Of a stretch of DNA of 64,000 nt, positions 1 through 7,375 are shown piece by piece. The notes below the pieces were generated by a model, which was given only the letters and a program-made list of their open reading frames with translations, had not been told where the DNA came from and ran no database searches. Where the stretch lies: assembly GCA_963704675.1 (NCBI GenBank), contig OY969928.1, forward strand, positions 744,001 through 808,000. Reading direction: 5' to 3'. The translations under genes and the position numbers were made by a program. The number at the start of each line of letters is the position of its first letter. Position 1 is the stretch's first letter. Origin of the DNA: DASUVM01 sp963704675 (GTDB lineage Bacteria > Patescibacteriota > Saccharimonadia > Saccharimonadales > Saccharimonadaceae).

Positions 1-216
1 GAATTGTTTGAAACATTGAGCGACGGCCATAAATCTCTTATGACAGTTTACTACTTTCAATCAGAAATACCTGACGCCTACAGTATTGTTGACATTGGCA
101 GCCTCGTCGCAATGACGCCAAAAGAGATCGACGTATTAGTTGAGACCTGTTCCGAAGATTTAGCGCCAAACTTCAAGGTTTTGTGGCAAAAATACCGCAC
201 AAAATTGCCCCTATAG
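1..216 (+). CDS. C-terminal fragment of unidentified protein
   Basis: An open frame runs from the window edge to a TAG at 214-216, giving the last 71 or so residues of a protein whose start lies upstream. The piece is soluble, with no membrane segment, and has a mixed acidic/basic composition (it ends YRTKLPL). I do not recognise a family. The TTG at 4 is only the first possible start inside the window, and a real upstream start is likely. About 170 bases without a gene follow before the tRNA-Arg terminator; I see nothing in them. Confidence 0.5.
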   Translation, partial: ELFETLSDGHKSLMTVYYFQSEIPDAYSIVDIGSLVAMTPKEIDVLVETCSEDLAPNFKVLWQKYRTKLPL

Positions 217-387
217 TTGAACGGCAGGCTCAGACCTAAAAACTTAATAGACAAAATCGGAATAAGCAGACAGATACAGAATATGCGAGGTGGGCGGGGC
301 ACATGATCGCTCCCCGCCCACAAGCCGCTATGATCACCCAACTTGAAAAGGAAGCTACACCATTTGCAAAGTAAAAGAGTGCTGAAC

Positions 388-425
388 AAGAAAAATATCT
401 CATGTAAGAATGAGGTATTTTTCTT
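388..425 (-). terminator. Hairpin terminator of tRNA-Arg
   Basis: A 16-bp stem (388-403 with 410-425, one G-U pair) and a 6-nt loop lie directly after the tRNA on the minus strand. The arm nearest the tRNA includes the A of the encoded CCA. A/T-rich outer arms supply the U-tract. The same arrangement is seen at the other three tRNAs. Confidence 0.75.
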
Positions 426-501
426 GGTACGCCCGACATGATTCGAACATGTGGCCTTTGGCTCCGCAAGCCAACGCTCTATCCAGCTGAGCTACGGGCG
501 C
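425..501 (-). tRNA. tRNA-Arg (anticodon GCG)
   Basis: The minus strand folds into a full cloverleaf: a 7-bp acceptor with one G-U pair, D-stem GCTC/GAGC, anticodon stem TTGGC/GCCAA with loop TTGCGGA (anticodon GCG, reading CGC), a 5-nt variable loop, T-arm with TTCGAAT, discriminator A and an encoded CCA at 425-427. GCG is less usual than ACG for bacterial tRNA-Arg. Confidence 0.93.
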
Positions 502-635
502 TCATGGTGGCCATTAAAGAATCGTTAAAAACAAGTTCTCTCGTGGCCACGTCGCTAATAACAGAAGGTACTTTCTGTAACTACAGAACAGGGGAGATTA
601 TACTATAGCTTTCTCGCCGGCACAAGGAATGTGTA

Positions 636-1208
636 TCAAAAACGTAGCCATCGCATAAATTTATCTATTAAATCAACCTTGATATCTTCCATCGGTAAGT
701 GATCACTAAGCGCATCAATAATTCTTTCGCCGTCATCTTCGGCAAAATACATCATCACCGCTGGCATAAAACGTTTTGTCGGGCGAAGCTGCAAAGCAAA
801 AAACGCTCCGTCATCAATAATTCCAAATGAACGAAAACTATCATACGGGTAAGGCTGATTGTCAACGTAAACACCGTCGTGAGAGATGCTATAGCTAATC
901 TCCCGTGGCGGACGCCGCGCATAGATACCGACGGCAACACCCATCACCAAAACAAGTGCTGCAAAAATCCATTGCTGGAAGAAGACGGCCGAGCCAACGC
1001 CCACGATCGTCACAAGACCAAGCGCACAATACCATAAAAAACCCTTGTCGTGATGAATGTACTCGGAGGCTTGCCAATTAACATCATCCTCAGATGGTCC
1101 GATATTAGAGGGTGAATTTTGAGGAGTGGAAACCCCTGGTTGAGTTGGGTTGAGTTGGGTAGTCTGTGAGCCGTCTGTGTGCCAGTAATTTTTGGGTTTG
1201 TCATCCAT
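636..1208 (-). CDS. Conserved membrane protein, two TM helices
   Basis: A 190-residue protein with a polar, Q/P/S-rich N-terminus (about residues 1-50), two closely spaced hydrophobic helices (about 58-95) and a cytoplasmic-type C-terminal domain of about 90 residues with alternating beta-like segments. The layout resembles bacterial PH-like membrane proteins, but I cannot assign a family. The start is well placed: an extended -10 (TGC-TATACT, minus strand, 1218-1223) lies 9 nt before the ATG and no Shine-Dalgarno is visible, so the mRNA is probably leaderless. It is transcribed away from the 1309 gene. Function unknown. Confidence 0.8.
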   Translation of the reverse strand: MDDKPKNYWHTDGSQTTQLNPTQPGVSTPQNSPSNIGPSEDDVNWQASEYIHHDKGFLWYCALGLVTIVGVGSAVFFQQWIFAALVLVMGVAVGIYARRPPREISYSISHDGVYVDNQPYPYDSFRSFGIIDDGAFFALQLRPTKRFMPAVMMYFAEDDGERIIDALSDHLPMEDIKVDLIDKFMRWLRF

Positions 1209-1308
1209 ATTAGCTTTAGTATAGCACTCTGCGGTTATGTTAAAAGAGGCACAACTTCCAGTAAAATAAAAAAATCTTGCAACAACTTAACGACAAGGAA
1301 TAAATGCC

Positions 1309-2187
1309 ATGCCTAGTAATACCGAAGGATTACGACCGCCAGAACCTCTTAGACCAGTCAGATCTGGGCGCGTAACACCTGAGGCAAGCGCACGTCTGCC
1401 AAGACAAGACATTACTCTAACAAGAGCCGATCTTATAGATGGTGCCGAGCGAATCGTTAATGAATACTGTCTTGATGGATCTGTTCAGAACACGTCGGCC
1501 GATCCACTCCCATTTTTACGGCTCGAAGATATACTTGAAGTCGCTTCAGAACTTGCCAGAGAGCGTTTAGAGCAAAGCGGCGCGATATTACCTCATGAGC
1601 GTGTCGCTCCGTTAACACCTGGAGCATTTTATAAAGCATTTTTTGAGTATCAATCTGGCAAGCGAGGTGAAACAATCAAAGAATTTCACCGTCTTATTGC
1701 ACAACGCTTCATCAATCAAGCAGAGATAACCGCTGAACCATATCTTGAACTTACTAGACAATTACACGATCTTGGTCTTCATTGGACAGAAGTAATACGA
1801 TTAGGTGTCGAAACGGATGTTGCTCACCGAAGCGAAACGCCAGCTTTCATCGTTATGCATGCACTTGCAATGCACATTTACGGTGATGACGAGATCGCCG
1901 AGTGGACTCACGAACAAGATAAAAAGAATATTATTGAGGTGACGAAAATATATGACGCTCTTTTGCCATTATACAATCGTCAGATGCGAGCCGGCCTCAC
2001 TAGTGAACAATTGGCATTAGCTATTTCAGACCTAGCTACTGGCATAGCCTTGCGATCACGGTCTTCGCCTGAGAAAAGAGAGCCACGAATTATGCACGAT
2101 GCTGACGGCAATGGCGAGAAAGAATGGCATTTGGCAGCCCTTGCGGCGTTAGCGATCTATGAAGGGTTTACGGAACCCATAAAATAG
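1309..2187 (+). CDS. Hypothetical protein, possible TetR-like regulator
   Basis: A 292-residue soluble protein. After a proline/arginine-rich leader (1-30), the segment from about 38 to 135 has the general order of a TetR-type DNA-binding domain: a helix beginning LTRADLIDGAERIV, a second part with LRLEDILEVASELA, and GAFYKAFFEYQSGK, which is like the helix 3-4 signature (gtfYxhFxsKxxL). Relative to typical TetR proteins there is an insertion between helices 1 and 3. The remainder is helical, as a ligand domain would be. AAGGAA lies 10 nt before the ATG. TetR assignment is inferred from pattern only; the alternative is an unrelated helical protein. Confidence 0.6.
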   Translation: MPSNTEGLRPPEPLRPVRSGRVTPEASARLPRQDITLTRADLIDGAERIVNEYCLDGSVQNTSADPLPFLRLEDILEVASELARERLEQSGAILPHERVAPLTPGAFYKAFFEYQSGKRGETIKEFHRLIAQRFINQAEITAEPYLELTRQLHDLGLHWTEVIRLGVETDVAHRSETPAFIVMHALAMHIYGDDEIAEWTHEQDKKNIIEVTKIYDALLPLYNRQMRAGLTSEQLALAISDLATGIALRSRSSPEKREPRIMHDADGNGEKEWHLAALAALAIYEGFTEPIK

Positions 2188-2296
2188 CGTCATTCGAATT
2201 TACCTTCAAAGATCCAAAAGAGAAGTTAACTTTGCCGAACCCCCACGCCGTATCGCTACGTGATGCCCTAGCGCAGAAGCTCAAATCTCTCTCAAC

Positions 2297-2334
2297 AAGA
2301 AAATGGACGAACATAAATGTCCATCCATTTTCTT
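2297..2334 (-). terminator. Hairpin terminator of tRNA-Ser(GCT)
   Basis: An 11-bp stem (2297-2307 with 2324-2334) follows the tRNA on the minus strand. The tRNA-proximal arm ends on the A of the encoded CCA. A short inner stem (TGGAC/GTCCA) can form as an alternative. Confidence 0.65.
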
Positions 2335-2426
2335 GGCGGAGGAGGGGAGATTCGAACTCCCGCGCCAGGTTACCCCGACCTACAGCTTTAGCAAAGCCGC
2401 CCCTTCAGCCACTTGGGTACTCCTCC
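2334..2426 (-). tRNA. tRNA-Ser (anticodon GCT)
   Basis: A 93-nt class II tRNA on the minus strand: acceptor GGAGGAG/CTCCTCC, anticodon loop TTGCTAA (anticodon GCT, reading AGC/AGU), a long variable arm, T-loop TTCGAAT, discriminator G and encoded CCA (2334-2336). Confidence 0.94.
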
Positions 2427-2487
2427 ATATCCCCGAAATTGTAGCATAACAGAGGAGGGAATGTAAGAGGTCTTCTATGTTAGCTTT

Positions 2488-2800
2488 ATGGATACACAAG
2501 TAGCAGTAAAAGCCGTTATTCAAAATCAAGCCGAAAGTTTTTAATAGTTCGCGAAAATGAACGCTGGCAAGGCGTCGGTGGTCGCCTCGAAAGAGGCGAA
2601 AAGTTAGAGGACGAACTCCGTAGAGAGACTCATGAAGAAACGGGTATTATCGATATGGAGATCGGTAAGGTTATCTCAGATAGTGTTACCTTGAGCGATG
2701 AGCATACAGATTACGCCTGGGTTACTTCGGATGATTAGCTATTTGCGGTGATACGATCGAAAAAGAGATTAGAGAAGCTATTGTTTTGGCAAGTTTATAG
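2488..2800 (+). pseudogene. Decayed Nudix hydrolase
   Basis: Translation from ATG 2488 starts MDTQVAVKAVIQNQAESF and hits TAA after 18 codons. One frame over, the reading continues FLIVRENERWQGVGGRLERG and then an intact Nudix box (Gx5Ex7REUxEExGU, containing ELRRETHEETGI). It ends at TAG near 2738, after YAWVTSDD. A third frame then gives DTIEKEIREAIVLASL and a stop at 2800, which is the kind of C-terminal helix a Nudix protein carries. The whole is only about 104 codons, so a block between the box and the DEHTDYAW segment is probably deleted as well. At least two frameshifts are needed, so the gene is dead unless these are sequencing errors. Confidence 0.8.
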
Positions 2801-2846
2801 AAGTGGAATATCACTGACACCCGGGGTCCCGAATCAATCTATTGAC

Positions 2847-2889
2847 CATGTAAAACTGCCTGAACGGCAAGCGTTCAGGCAGTTTTACA

Positions 2890-2891
<2 letters not shown>
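2847..2891. terminator. Perfect 20-bp hairpin after tRNA-Ser(TGA)
   Basis: A perfect 20-bp inverted repeat (2847-2866 with 2872-2891) with loop GCAAG. Both outer arms end in a TTTTACATG-type stretch, so it can terminate in either direction. It serves tRNA-Ser(TGA) on the minus strand and overlaps two bases of its encoded CCA. It also closes the decayed Nudix gene on the plus strand. Confidence 0.75.
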
Positions 2892-2979
<88 letters not shown>

Positions 2980-3042
2980 ATTCGTGTGATTATATCACAC
3001 GAATTGCTGAACGGTATGGGCAACGGTGCTATACTCAGACAT

Positions 3043-3423
3043 ATGCGAAATACTCAAAGAAAAGGTGATATTGCAGTAGCGCAAGCAATAGCTACATTCA
3101 CGCGTTTAGGTTACGATGTTGCCCTGCCTCTCACGGAATCGGCAGCCTATGACATTCTTGTAGATAACGCTTACGGAGTTCATAGAGTACAAGTGAGATA
3201 TAGCAGCGGTAAAGAAGTTGATTTAAGACGCATTCATTCAAACTCTAAAGGCTACGTGGTAAAAAAGACGAAGATTAACGTTTACGACTGGCTCTATATT
3301 CTGAAAGCTGACGGCCGAGAATATCTAATCCAGCAGTGTCTTAACGCAAGAAGGTCTATTTGCCCTCAAGAGCATCATCTTCTTTTAAATGTAATCCAAA
3401 TAAGTAATAGTATCACTGTGTGA
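3043..3423 (+). CDS. PD-(D/E)XK endonuclease-like protein
   Basis: A 126-residue protein from ATG 3043. The segment NTQRKGDIAVAQAIATFTRL, then YDVALPLTES, YDILVDN and VHRVQVRYSS, matches the order of the small PDDEXK_5-type nuclease fold (Pfam PF11645): the KGD lysine/acid, D of YDILVD, and Q-x-R/K in place of E-x-K. The start is supported by an extended -10 TGC-TATACT at 3030-3035, 7 nt before the ATG and without Shine-Dalgarno. A longer frame from 2986 would run through the tRNA-Ser 5' flank and is unlikely. The last 11 bases overlap the end of comF on the other strand. Such proteins are often found alone in bacteria and their role is uncertain. Confidence 0.72.
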   Translation: MRNTQRKGDIAVAQAIATFTRLGYDVALPLTESAAYDILVDNAYGVHRVQVRYSSGKEVDLRRIHSNSKGYVVKKTKINVYDWLYILKADGREYLIQQCLNARRSICPQEHHLLLNVIQISNSITV

Positions 3424-4099
3424 GCTTTTGGCGGGCAATTGCGACCGCTATGATCTGCTTGGCACCTGCCTTACGTAATTTGGTAGCAACAGCATTAACA
3501 GTCGCACCAGTTGTTATAACGTCGTCAACTAGGATAATAGTTTTATCTTTAAGCGATACTGATGCGTTCAATTCAAACATTACATTAGCCTGCAAAAAGC
3601 GTTGCCGTCGCGATGCACCCACCTGTTTGGTACTTCCTTTGCGAGTTAACAGGCTTTGGTATGATAAGCTTTTTCGTTTGGCCAGTGCTTTTGCTAAAAG
3701 TGCCGCCTGATCAAAACCTCGTTCGCGTTGACGCCGAGCGCTCGTTGGAACATAAGTTACCACCACATGCTTTGGAAAAAGAGGTAAGATAGCCTGCCAG
3801 GCTTCAATAATATCGGTAGCAATCTGACGTACATGCTCATATTTTAAAAGCCTTACAAGCTGCTTCAGCTCGTCTTCGTAGCTTCCAAGAATAAAAGCGT
3901 GACTCAGCGGTGATTTCTTTATACACCATGTGCATATGGCGTAATCCAATGTCGGCATATTGCAGGCGAGACATCGTGAAAAACCCTCGTCAATCACATC
4001 AAAGACACAGCTCGAACACAGAGTGTAGCCCTCGTTACAACAGATTATGCATTCGTGAGGTGCGATATATTGAAGCAGTTTCTCGAGTATCGTTGTCAT
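3413..4099 (-). CDS. comF: ComF family phosphoribosyltransferase-like protein
   Basis: A 228-residue protein. The N-terminal part has the ComF zinc-binding set of cysteines (HECIICC, CSSC, CLAC, CTWC; about residues 17-75). The C-terminal part is a type I phosphoribosyltransferase fold, with RRQRERGFDQA and the PRPP loop IILVDDVITTGATV. ComF acts in DNA uptake during transformation in other bacteria, probably at the inner face of the channel. The start chosen is the ATG at 4099, preceded 6 nt upstream by TATAAT (minus, 4106-4111), so the mRNA is likely leaderless; a longer frame to 4303 would overlap hsp20. It is convergent with the 3043 gene and divergent from hsp20. Confidence 0.9.
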   Translation of the reverse strand: MTTILEKLLQYIAPHECIICCNEGYTLCSSCVFDVIDEGFSRCLACNMPTLDYAICTWCIKKSPLSHAFILGSYEDELKQLVRLLKYEHVRQIATDIIEAWQAILPLFPKHVVVTYVPTSARRQRERGFDQAALLAKALAKRKSLSYQSLLTRKGSTKQVGASRRQRFLQANVMFELNASVSLKDKTIILVDDVITTGATVNAVATKLRKAGAKQIIAVAIARQKLTQ

Positions 4100-4199
4100 A
4101 TACACATTATAAAAGCATAATATTGCAATACTTTCCAGCTTTTCGCTATAATGAATCCAGTAATTCCTAAATTTGACCGAATAAGAGAAGTGGAGGAGT

Positions 4200-4676
4200 A
4201 TGGCACGAGGACAGAAACCTAACAATGACGATTTGTTGATGGACAATGACCTAGCTGCTGCCTTCTTGAACGATGATGATTCTGCTGTTGCCGACGCCGG
4301 CAATCAAGCGGTGGTGCAGCAAGAAGAGACATGGGAAGAAGACGAAGCAGTTCCAGGACAATTAGCCGTTGATGTATACGAAACAGCCGAGAAACTTGTT
4401 GTTAAAGCTCGCACTGCCGGCGTCAATAAGAGTGATCTTGATGTGAGTATCAGTGATGGTGTTCTTACGATAAGCGGCACGCTATCAAGCGGCGACGAGG
4501 GCGAGGTTGAACAATGGCATATACAAGAATGCTATTGGGGTGATTTCTCGCGCACCATTGCATTGCCCGTTCAGGTTAAAGAAGAAGAGATTGAAGCTGT
4601 CTTGAAAGATGGTGTGCTTACCATTAGCTTCGTAAAGATCAAGCAAGAGCAAGCCCGAAAGATTGAAATTCAGTAA
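4200..4676 (+). CDS. Hsp20/alpha-crystallin small heat shock protein
   Basis: A 158-residue small heat-shock protein. A polar acidic N-terminal arm (1-50) is followed by the alpha-crystallin domain (about 54-150), with LAVDVYETAEKLVVKARTAG, the strand DGVLTISGT and the closing DGVLTISF that stands for the usual GVLTI-P motif. It holds unfolding proteins in a refoldable state in the cytoplasm. Shine-Dalgarno TGGAGGA lies just upstream, in contrast to the leaderless neighbours. A rho-independent terminator follows at 4704. Monocistronic. Confidence 0.92.
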   Translation: MARGQKPNNDDLLMDNDLAAAFLNDDDSAVADAGNQAVVQQEETWEEDEAVPGQLAVDVYETAEKLVVKARTAGVNKSDLDVSISDGVLTISGTLSSGDEGEVEQWHIQECYWGDFSRTIALPVQVKEEEIEAVLKDGVLTISFVKIKQEQARKIEIQ

Positions 4677-4703
4677 TAAAGGCTTAGGTTAGTTTTAAGA
4701 GGT

Positions 4704-4727
4704 GCGCTCATATGAGCGCGCTTTTTT
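4704..4727 (+). terminator. Rho-independent terminator after hsp20
   Basis: GCGCTCATATGAGCGC, an 8-bp perfect self-complementary stem, is followed by GCTTTTTT on the plus strand. Confidence 0.85.
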
Positions 4728-4746
4728 ATTATCGTTAGCCTGTATT

Positions 4747-4771
4747 CAAAAACTCCGCCAAGCAGCGGAGC
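4747..4771 (-). terminator. Terminator of the pilin-like operon
   Basis: On the minus strand CTCCGC-TGCTTG-GCGGAG is followed by TTTTTGAATA. An outer pairing TATTCAA/TTGAATA (4743-4780) extends the stem. It lies about 25 nt downstream of the last pilin-like gene. Confidence 0.85.
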
Positions 4772-4795
4772 TCTTGAATACCTGAGTATTTTTGT

Positions 4796-5212
4796 TTAGG
4801 TTGTAGCGTCGTTCGACAAGAAGTTAATAACAAAGCTGCTGATACCGAAGGCAAGGAAAGCAACTACAAGCCCAATAATAGCGTAAAGAATAGTATTCTT
4901 TGCAGCAGTCACGGCACTCTGATCACCACCAGAGACAGCGTAACGAATACCACCAATAATCAACATAATCACCGAAATAACACCAATTAAGAAGATAAGG
5001 ATGCCGGTGACACGCTGAAATAGCGAATTATCTTCGCCAAAGAGCGGATCGTTAGCGTTTGTCGGTGCAGCACAGTCAATACCGCCCGAGATTGAACCCG
5101 AATTAGGGTCACAAGCCGCTTGGGCAACAGGGGTCGTAAGGCCTATTGCACTCAATGCCAATGCAGCAGCTAATGCACTACCGACGGCAATCTTTTTTAA
5201 CCATGTTTTCAT
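4796..5212 (-). CDS. T4SS_pilin-type protein 1 (last in array)
   Basis: A 138-residue secreted/membrane protein. It has a signal peptide (1-32, basic MKTWLKK then a hydrophobic core ending AQA), a short Cys-containing extracytoplasmic loop (C34 and C47), then two hydrophobic helices around GILIFLIGVISVIMLIIGGI and TILYAIIGLVVAFLAFG, joined by a conserved polar turn (RYAVSGGDQSAVTAAKN). This is the arrangement of Pfam T4SS_pilin (PF18895), which is widespread in CPR genomes and distantly VirB2/TrbC-like. It is the last of six tandem paralogues before the terminator. Pilus or channel subunit by inference. Confidence 0.85.
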   Translation of the reverse strand: MKTWLKKIAVGSALAAALALSAIGLTTPVAQAACDPNSGSISGGIDCAAPTNANDPLFGEDNSLFQRVTGILIFLIGVISVIMLIIGGIRYAVSGGDQSAVTAAKNTILYAIIGLVVAFLAFGISSFVINFLSNDATT

Positions 5213-5283
5213 GTTATTCTCCTTCTGGTTTATGTTGGTATTGTATCATTTATAACGACGTTGTCTAGAAGCCTTAAGCTTAT

Positions 5284-5685
5284 TCATAACCGGTCAACAA
5301 CAAAGCGGGCAATGCCATATGCCATAAAGGCAATAATTAAGCCGATAACAGAGTAAAGGATCGTATTTTTTGCCGAAGTAATTTGTGCTTGATCGCCCGC
5401 TGATGTTGCATAGCGAATGCCGCCGATAATGATCATTATGACGGCAATGGCACCTATCACAAAAATGAGAATATCACTGACAGCACGAAGTGTTCCTTGA
5501 ACCGTATTGCCAGGTAAGGCACATTCTTGGCCTAAAACTGCACCGCCGGCCCCTTCGCAAACTGCTTTTTCTTGAGAGGAAAGTGCAGCAGAAACTTGAG
5601 GTACAACAAGAGCAGCTAGCCCAGTCACTATCATAAACGCACCGATTATACTTATTACGTGCAAGTTACGAATAAGTTTTCTCAT
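5284..5685 (-). CDS. T4SS_pilin-type protein 2
   Basis: A 133-residue paralogue. A signal-like helix (about 10-33) is followed by a loop with two cysteines (EKAVCEGAGG and GQECALPG), then two TM helices flanking RYATSAGDQAQITSAKN. Its start codon overlaps the stop of the preceding paralogue by one base (TAATG), indicating translational coupling. The DNA at 5341-5397 is identical for 57 bases to 5742-5798 in the next gene, pointing to recent duplication or gene conversion. Proposed pilin or channel subunit of the secretion system encoded next door. Confidence 0.85.
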   Translation of the reverse strand: MRKLIRNLHVISIIGAFMIVTGLAALVVPQVSAALSSQEKAVCEGAGGAVLGQECALPGNTVQGTLRAVSDILIFVIGAIAVIMIIIGGIRYATSAGDQAQITSAKNTILYSVIGLIIAFMAYGIARFVVDRL

Positions 5686-6083
5686 TAAATATTCCCCAAT
5701 ACAAAGGCAATAATACCGCCAGCCATTAACGCAATAACGAGGCCGATAACAGAGTAAAGGATCGTATTTTTTGCCGAAGTAATTTGTGCTTGATCGCCTC
5801 CCGAAAGCGTATAGCGCAGCGCGCCAATCACAATCATTAAAAGAGCAATGGCACCTATCACGAAGATAAGCGTGCTAATAATATTTCCCCAGATGCTGTC
5901 TGAGCCAAATAATTTTTCGTCGTCACCTTCACAAATAGCCGGTACGTGTCCACCAGTTTGAATACCTTCACACCTCACAACCTCTATTGCTTGTACTGCC
6001 GGCACTACTGCAAAAAAGCTCACAGCCGCAACAATTAAGCCAAAGATAGTAGCATACTTTTTCAACAGTAACTTCATATTCAT
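5685..6083 (-). CDS. T4SS_pilin-type protein 3
   Basis: A 132-residue paralogue with a signal peptide (1-32, ending VQA), a loop with two cysteines (VVRCEGIQ, PAICEGD), and two TM helices around the turn RYTLSGGDQAQITSAKN. It overlaps the upstream and downstream genes by one base each (TAATG), so it is coupled within the operon. It shares the 57-base identical tract with paralogue 2, covering the turn and the second helix. Same proposed role. Confidence 0.85.
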   Translation of the reverse strand: MNMKLLLKKYATIFGLIVAAVSFFAVVPAVQAIEVVRCEGIQTGGHVPAICEGDDEKLFGSDSIWGNIISTLIFVIGAIALLMIVIGALRYTLSGGDQAQITSAKNTILYSVIGLVIALMAGGIIAFVLGNI

Positions 6084-6373
6084 TATTGTATGCTCTCCGC
6101 CGTAAATTGAACAATAGTAAATGCAGATAAGGCGAGCACAAGACCAATAACAGCATAGAGGATTGTGAACTTAGCTTTCTGGATCTCCCCGGCCTCTCCG
6201 TTAGCGGTGATATAGCGAATAGAACCAATTATGATAAAGAGTACTGCCAGAGCACCAACCACGGTAAAAGTAATCTTAATAGCATTCGGCAGTGTTTGAT
6301 CGTCTATCGGTACCTGGGGTAAACCAATAGAGTCGGGGGTAACGGCTAAATTTGATAAGAACTGTTTAAACAT
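6083..6373 (-). CDS. T4SS_pilin-type protein 4, short, no signal peptide
   Basis: A 96-residue paralogue that keeps the two TM helices and the turn RYITANGEAGEIQKAKF but lacks the signal peptide and the cysteine loop. The N-terminus is polar (FKQFLSNLAVTPDSIGLPQV). The missing export signal may mean a different topology or a minor subunit. Start and stop abut neighbouring genes (1-base overlap downstream, 1-base gap upstream). Confidence 0.8.
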   Translation of the reverse strand: MFKQFLSNLAVTPDSIGLPQVPIDDQTLPNAIKITFTVVGALAVLFIIIGSIRYITANGEAGEIQKAKFTILYAVIGLVLALSAFTIVQFTAESIQ

Positions 6374-6374
6374 A

Positions 6375-6824
6375 TTAGTAAATTTGAGCTACCGTATTAA
6401 CAATTGCGACCGAGGCAATACAGATAGCGAGGCCAATAAGTGCATTAATAATTGTTGTCTTCGCTTTTGTAAGCTCGCCCGGTTCACCTTGAGCCTTAAT
6501 ATATTTTATACTACCCCAAATAACAAAGCCAACTGCAATGTAACCGGCTACTTTTAATAAGGTATCAATGAGCCAAAAGAGTAATCCGGTAACGCCTTGC
6601 AGACTATCGAAATATACGCCAATCCCCGGCCTGCATGGAAGGTAAGCGTCCCAGGGTTGAATAGTAAAATATAATGCACGATCGTTAGCATTACACGTCT
6701 CGGCTGGTGCCGCTCTTACAACCTCTGATGTCATTAACCAGTAAAATGCAGCCAGAAATATCCATAGGCTCAACCATTGTAATGAGCGAAGCTTCCTAAT
6801 AACATTCGTGTTTATTCTAAACAT
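6375..6824 (-). CDS. T4SS_pilin-type protein 5
   Basis: A 149-residue paralogue. An N-terminal hydrophobic helix (about 16-37, WLSLWIFLAAFYWLM) precedes a loop with two cysteines (AETCNAND and YLPCRPG) that reads as extracytoplasmic. A helix around LLFWLIDTLLKVAGYIAVGF, the polar turn KYIKAQGEPGELTKAKT and the final helix follow. It starts inside the last 8 bases of the first gene of the array. The Gly-Glu-Pro-Gly-Glu turn is shared with paralogue 4 rather than with 1-3, so the array contains two subtypes. Confidence 0.82.
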   Translation of the reverse strand: MFRINTNVIRKLRSLQWLSLWIFLAAFYWLMTSEVVRAAPAETCNANDRALYFTIQPWDAYLPCRPGIGVYFDSLQGVTGLLFWLIDTLLKVAGYIAVGFVIWGSIKYIKAQGEPGELTKAKTTIINALIGLAICIASVAIVNTVAQIY

Positions 6825-7239
6825 TCGAGAATAGCCCTCCTGGAATCAAGAAACTAATGAGCGTTGCTGAAAAAATAAAGAAAATAAGGCCAATAATAGC
6901 CGTTCTAATAATAACGATGCCTTTCTCGGCCTGTGCGGCGTTATCTCGCGCTGTCATGTAAGTCAGGCCGCCAAAAATTATAGCACCAACAACACCGGCA
7001 CCAACGACCCCTGTTACAACGCGAATAATAGCGAAGATATAGGCCATTGCGAGGCCTTGAGAGGCAGCTTCTTCCTGGTTACAGCCAACATCAATTGTTA
7101 TTGGCACATCACCACAACACTTTTGTGTATCTGAAGGTGTGCATGCGGCTTGCGCGGGAGGTATATATATAAAGCTTGCTATCACCATCGTTGAAGCCAT
7201 CAATAGCGTAGAAAGTAGTGTTTTCGTTAACTGTTTCAT
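6817..7239 (-). CDS. T4SS_pilin-type protein 6 (first in operon)
   Basis: A 140-residue paralogue and the first gene of the minus-strand operon. It has a signal peptide (1-31, ending AQA), a Cys-rich loop (CTPSDTQKCCGD and GCNQEE) and two TM helices around the turn TYMTARDNAAQAEKG. Four cysteines suggest disulfides outside the cell. The 130-base gap to the divergent 7376 gene must hold promoters for both directions. It is more diverged than the other five and may be a separate component of the pilus or channel. Confidence 0.82.
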   Translation of the reverse strand: MKQLTKTLLSTLLMASTMVIASFIYIPPAQAACTPSDTQKCCGDVPITIDVGCNQEEAASQGLAMAYIFAIIRVVTGVVGAGVVGAIIFGGLTYMTARDNAAQAEKGIVIIRTAIIGLIFFIFSATLISFLIPGGLFSNV

Positions 7240-7375
7240 TTTATTAATCGTTACTATAACGAATATATCACAGTTCTATACAAGGGGAATAGCTTTACAA
7301 GCTTGCAATAATAGTGTAGAATGTTATTTATACAATACTCTAAAAGGCCCCTGCGGCTACAGGAGAACATGTAAA

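Noticed and set aside
3413..4303. Longer ComF start at 4303
   Set aside because: It would overlap hsp20 by about 100 bases and adds 68 residues foreign to the family; a promoter-proximal ATG at 4099 gives the usual N-terminus.
7139..7375. N-terminal extension of the 7376 gene
   Set aside because: Overlaps the divergent pilin-like gene start and the shared promoter region.
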